Source: Candidatus Dormiibacterota bacterium
GTDB lineage: Bacteria > Chloroflexota > Dormibacteria > Aeolococcales > Aeolococcaceae
Assembly: GCA_955651875.1 (NCBI GenBank)
Contig: CATPAP010000060.1
Span: 1-6,110 of the forward strand
Direction of reading: 5' to 3'
Length of the DNA: 6,110 bases
Shown here: positions 5,362-6,110 of the stretch, piece by piece
Layout of the letters: each line of letters opens with the position of its first letter
How positions within the stretch are numbered: the stretch's first letter is position 1
Program-made: the position numbers and the translations under genes
The notes under the pieces: generated by a model
What the model saw: the letters and a program-made list of their open reading frames with translations, nothing else
Database searches by the model: none
Told to the model about the DNA's origin: nothing

Positions 5362-5631
5362 TCAGTGCCCGTCGAGAGAATCCGGGAGCTCGCTGAACTC
5401 GGTGCGCGCGGCGAGGAACCACACCGCACAGGTGCCGATCAGCCAGACCAGGCCGATCCCCCACACCAGCGGTCCGAGCGCGTTGCGGACCTGGTCGATG
5501 AAGCCCACGAACGTGGTGCCGAGGGCGAGCGCGACGCTGATCGGCACGAAGCTCGGCGGGGGAAGGTGGATTGCGGCGTGCTCCCCGTGAGTCGTGTCCA
5601 CCTCGTGGATCGGAGGATTCTCGTCGGACAC
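5362..5631 (-). CDS. Small two-helix membrane protein of the oxidase cluster, possibly subunit IV-like
   Basis: The 89-aa product has a polar, His-rich N-terminus (H9, H15, H18, H22), then PPPSFVPI (24-31) leading into a first helix (about 28-45). A short loop and a second helix (about 52-75) follow, and the end is acidic. A proline-rich stretch before two helices resembles the small subunit IV-type proteins and C-terminal extensions that accompany aa3-type oxidases in Gram-positive and Chloroflexota-like bacteria, but I cannot name a family. The GTG at 5631 is chosen because AGGAGG lies 4 nt upstream, overlapping the stop codon of the 39-aa gene, which suggests translational coupling. An ATG at 5633 is in another frame and opens only a shadow. 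It is probably an oxidase subunit or assembly helper. Confidence 0.72.
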   Translation of the reverse strand: MSDENPPIHEVDTTHGEHAAIHLPPPSFVPISVALALGTTFVGFIDQVRNALGPLVWGIGLVWLIGTCAVWFLAARTEFSELPDSLDGH

Positions 5632-5639
5632 ATCGCCTC

Positions 5640-5759
5640 CTACTTGACCGCGTTGAGGAATACGGCCGCCCACACGAAGGTAACTCCGATCAGCGCGAGC
5701 ACCACGATGAACATCGAGATGCCGGTGCGCATGTTCCTGCGAGCCATCTTCTTGTCCAC
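5640..5759 (-). CDS. Tiny single-helix membrane protein (39 aa) in the oxidase cluster
   Basis: The GTG at 5759 has a strong ribosome site (GGGAGGA with GGAGG 6 nt upstream) and opens a 39-aa frame. The N-terminus is strongly basic (DKKMARRNMR, 2-11) and is followed by one hydrophobic helix (about 14-35) and a short AVK end. The charge pattern puts the N-terminus in the cytoplasm. It lies 18 nt after ctaB and its stop codon overlaps the ribosome site of the 89-aa gene. The size and single helix recall small accessory subunits of haem-copper oxidases such as subunit IIa of ba3 oxidase or CcoQ-like peptides, though I see no shared motif. It is short enough to be missed by routine gene calling. 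Confidence 0.72.
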   Translation of the reverse strand: MDKKMARRNMRTGISMFIVVLALIGVTFVWAAVFLNAVK

Positions 5760-5777
5760 GCCTGTCCTCCCTTGCCG

Positions 5778-6110
5778 TCAGCCGATCACACGGTCGACGG
5801 CCATGACCGCGAAGAGCAGCGCCAGATACAGCATCGAATAGTAGAAGACGCGCCGAGCGGCTCGCGCCGAGGGATCGCGGACCGCGACAACAGCGGTGAG
5901 GAGAAAGCCCCCATCGAGGAGCCCGGCGCCGGCCAGGTACACGAGCCCGAAGGAATGGGCGAGCAGCGGCAGCGCCGTCACCAGCACCAGGACGATGGTG
6001 TAGAGGAGGATCTGGCGACGGGTCTCGCGCTCTCCCATGACCACTGGAAGCATCGGCACCGCCGCGCTCGCGTAGTCACGGCGGATGAGCAGGGCGAGCG
6101 CCCAGAAATG
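5778..6110 (-). CDS. ctaB: Protoheme IX farnesyltransferase (haem O synthase), C-terminal part
   Basis: This UbiA-family membrane enzyme adds a farnesyl group to haem b to give haem O, the precursor of haem A for aa3-type oxidases. The window holds the last 110 residues; the start lies beyond the right edge. The visible part begins HFWALALLIRRDYASA and continues into PMLPVVMGERETRRQI, the well-known conserved block between two membrane helices in this family. Three more hydrophobic segments follow, and the protein ends at VDRVIG, as is usual. An internal GTG at 6059 is a valine of the PMLPVV block and not the start. The 39-aa gene follows after 18 nt. The related names cyoE and COX10 apply to the same family. 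Confidence 0.93.
   Translation of the reverse strand, partial: HFWALALLIRRDYASAAVPMLPVVMGERETRRQILLYTIVLVLVTALPLLAHSFGLVYLAGAGLLDGGFLLTAVVAVRDPSARAARRVFYYSMLYLALLFAVMAVDRVIG

Noticed and set aside
5439..5633. 64-aa frame from the ATG at 5633
   Set aside because: It shares the ribosome site of the 89-aa gene but encodes an Arg/Ser-rich shadow. The GTG at 5631 opens the frame with two clean membrane helices.
1..6110. CRISPR array, insertion sequence, phage, toxin-antitoxin or defence island
   Set aside because: No direct-repeat arrays, transposase or integrase motifs, or target-site duplications flanking inverted repeats were seen. All recognisable genes are housekeeping or respiratory.

Overview
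The window is high-GC bacterial DNA with frequent GTG starts, weak or absent -35 boxes and short intergenic gaps. A group I (HTH-less) biotin ligase, a SCO1664-type kinase-like protein, a caa3-type CtaG and apparently leaderless promoters point to an environmental bacterium related to Actinomycetota, Chloroflexota or Dormibacterota. That placement is an inference from gene content only. I see no mobile element, CRISPR array, phage gene or origin, so this reads as ordinary chromosomal DNA.

Left part (1-2262): bases 1-78 hold nothing I can support. A four-cysteine uracil-DNA glycosylase superfamily gene (732 to 79, minus) is followed in the divergent direction by a small two-helix membrane protein (855-1226, plus), a SCO1664-family PI-kinase-like protein (1302-2132, plus) and a tRNA-Arg with a CCG anticodon (2190-2262, plus).

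Middle part (2263-3935): two small hypothetical genes lie on the minus strand, 72 aa (2575 to 2357) and 103 aa (2936 to 2625). Each is followed by a GC-rich hairpin that could act as a terminator. A divergent promoter region at about 2937-3052 separates the 103-aa gene from birA (3053-3847, plus). birA converges on the oxidase locus, with an 8-bp hairpin between them.

Right part (3936-6110): a minus-strand cluster for haem-copper oxidase biogenesis runs from the right edge leftwards. It contains the C-terminal part of ctaB (haem O synthase, cut by the window edge), a 39-aa single-helix protein, an 89-aa two-helix protein, a caa3-type ctaG (copper insertion), and a lipoprotein cupredoxin with an amicyanin-like copper site. 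Together these supply the haem side chain, small membrane subunits or chaperones, copper insertion, and a surface copper protein for a terminal oxidase whose main subunits are probably just beyond the right edge.

Nothing here is a clear new defence or mobile system. The best candidates for undescribed biology are the two tiny membrane proteins in the oxidase cluster and the altered active-site motif of the SCO1664-like protein.
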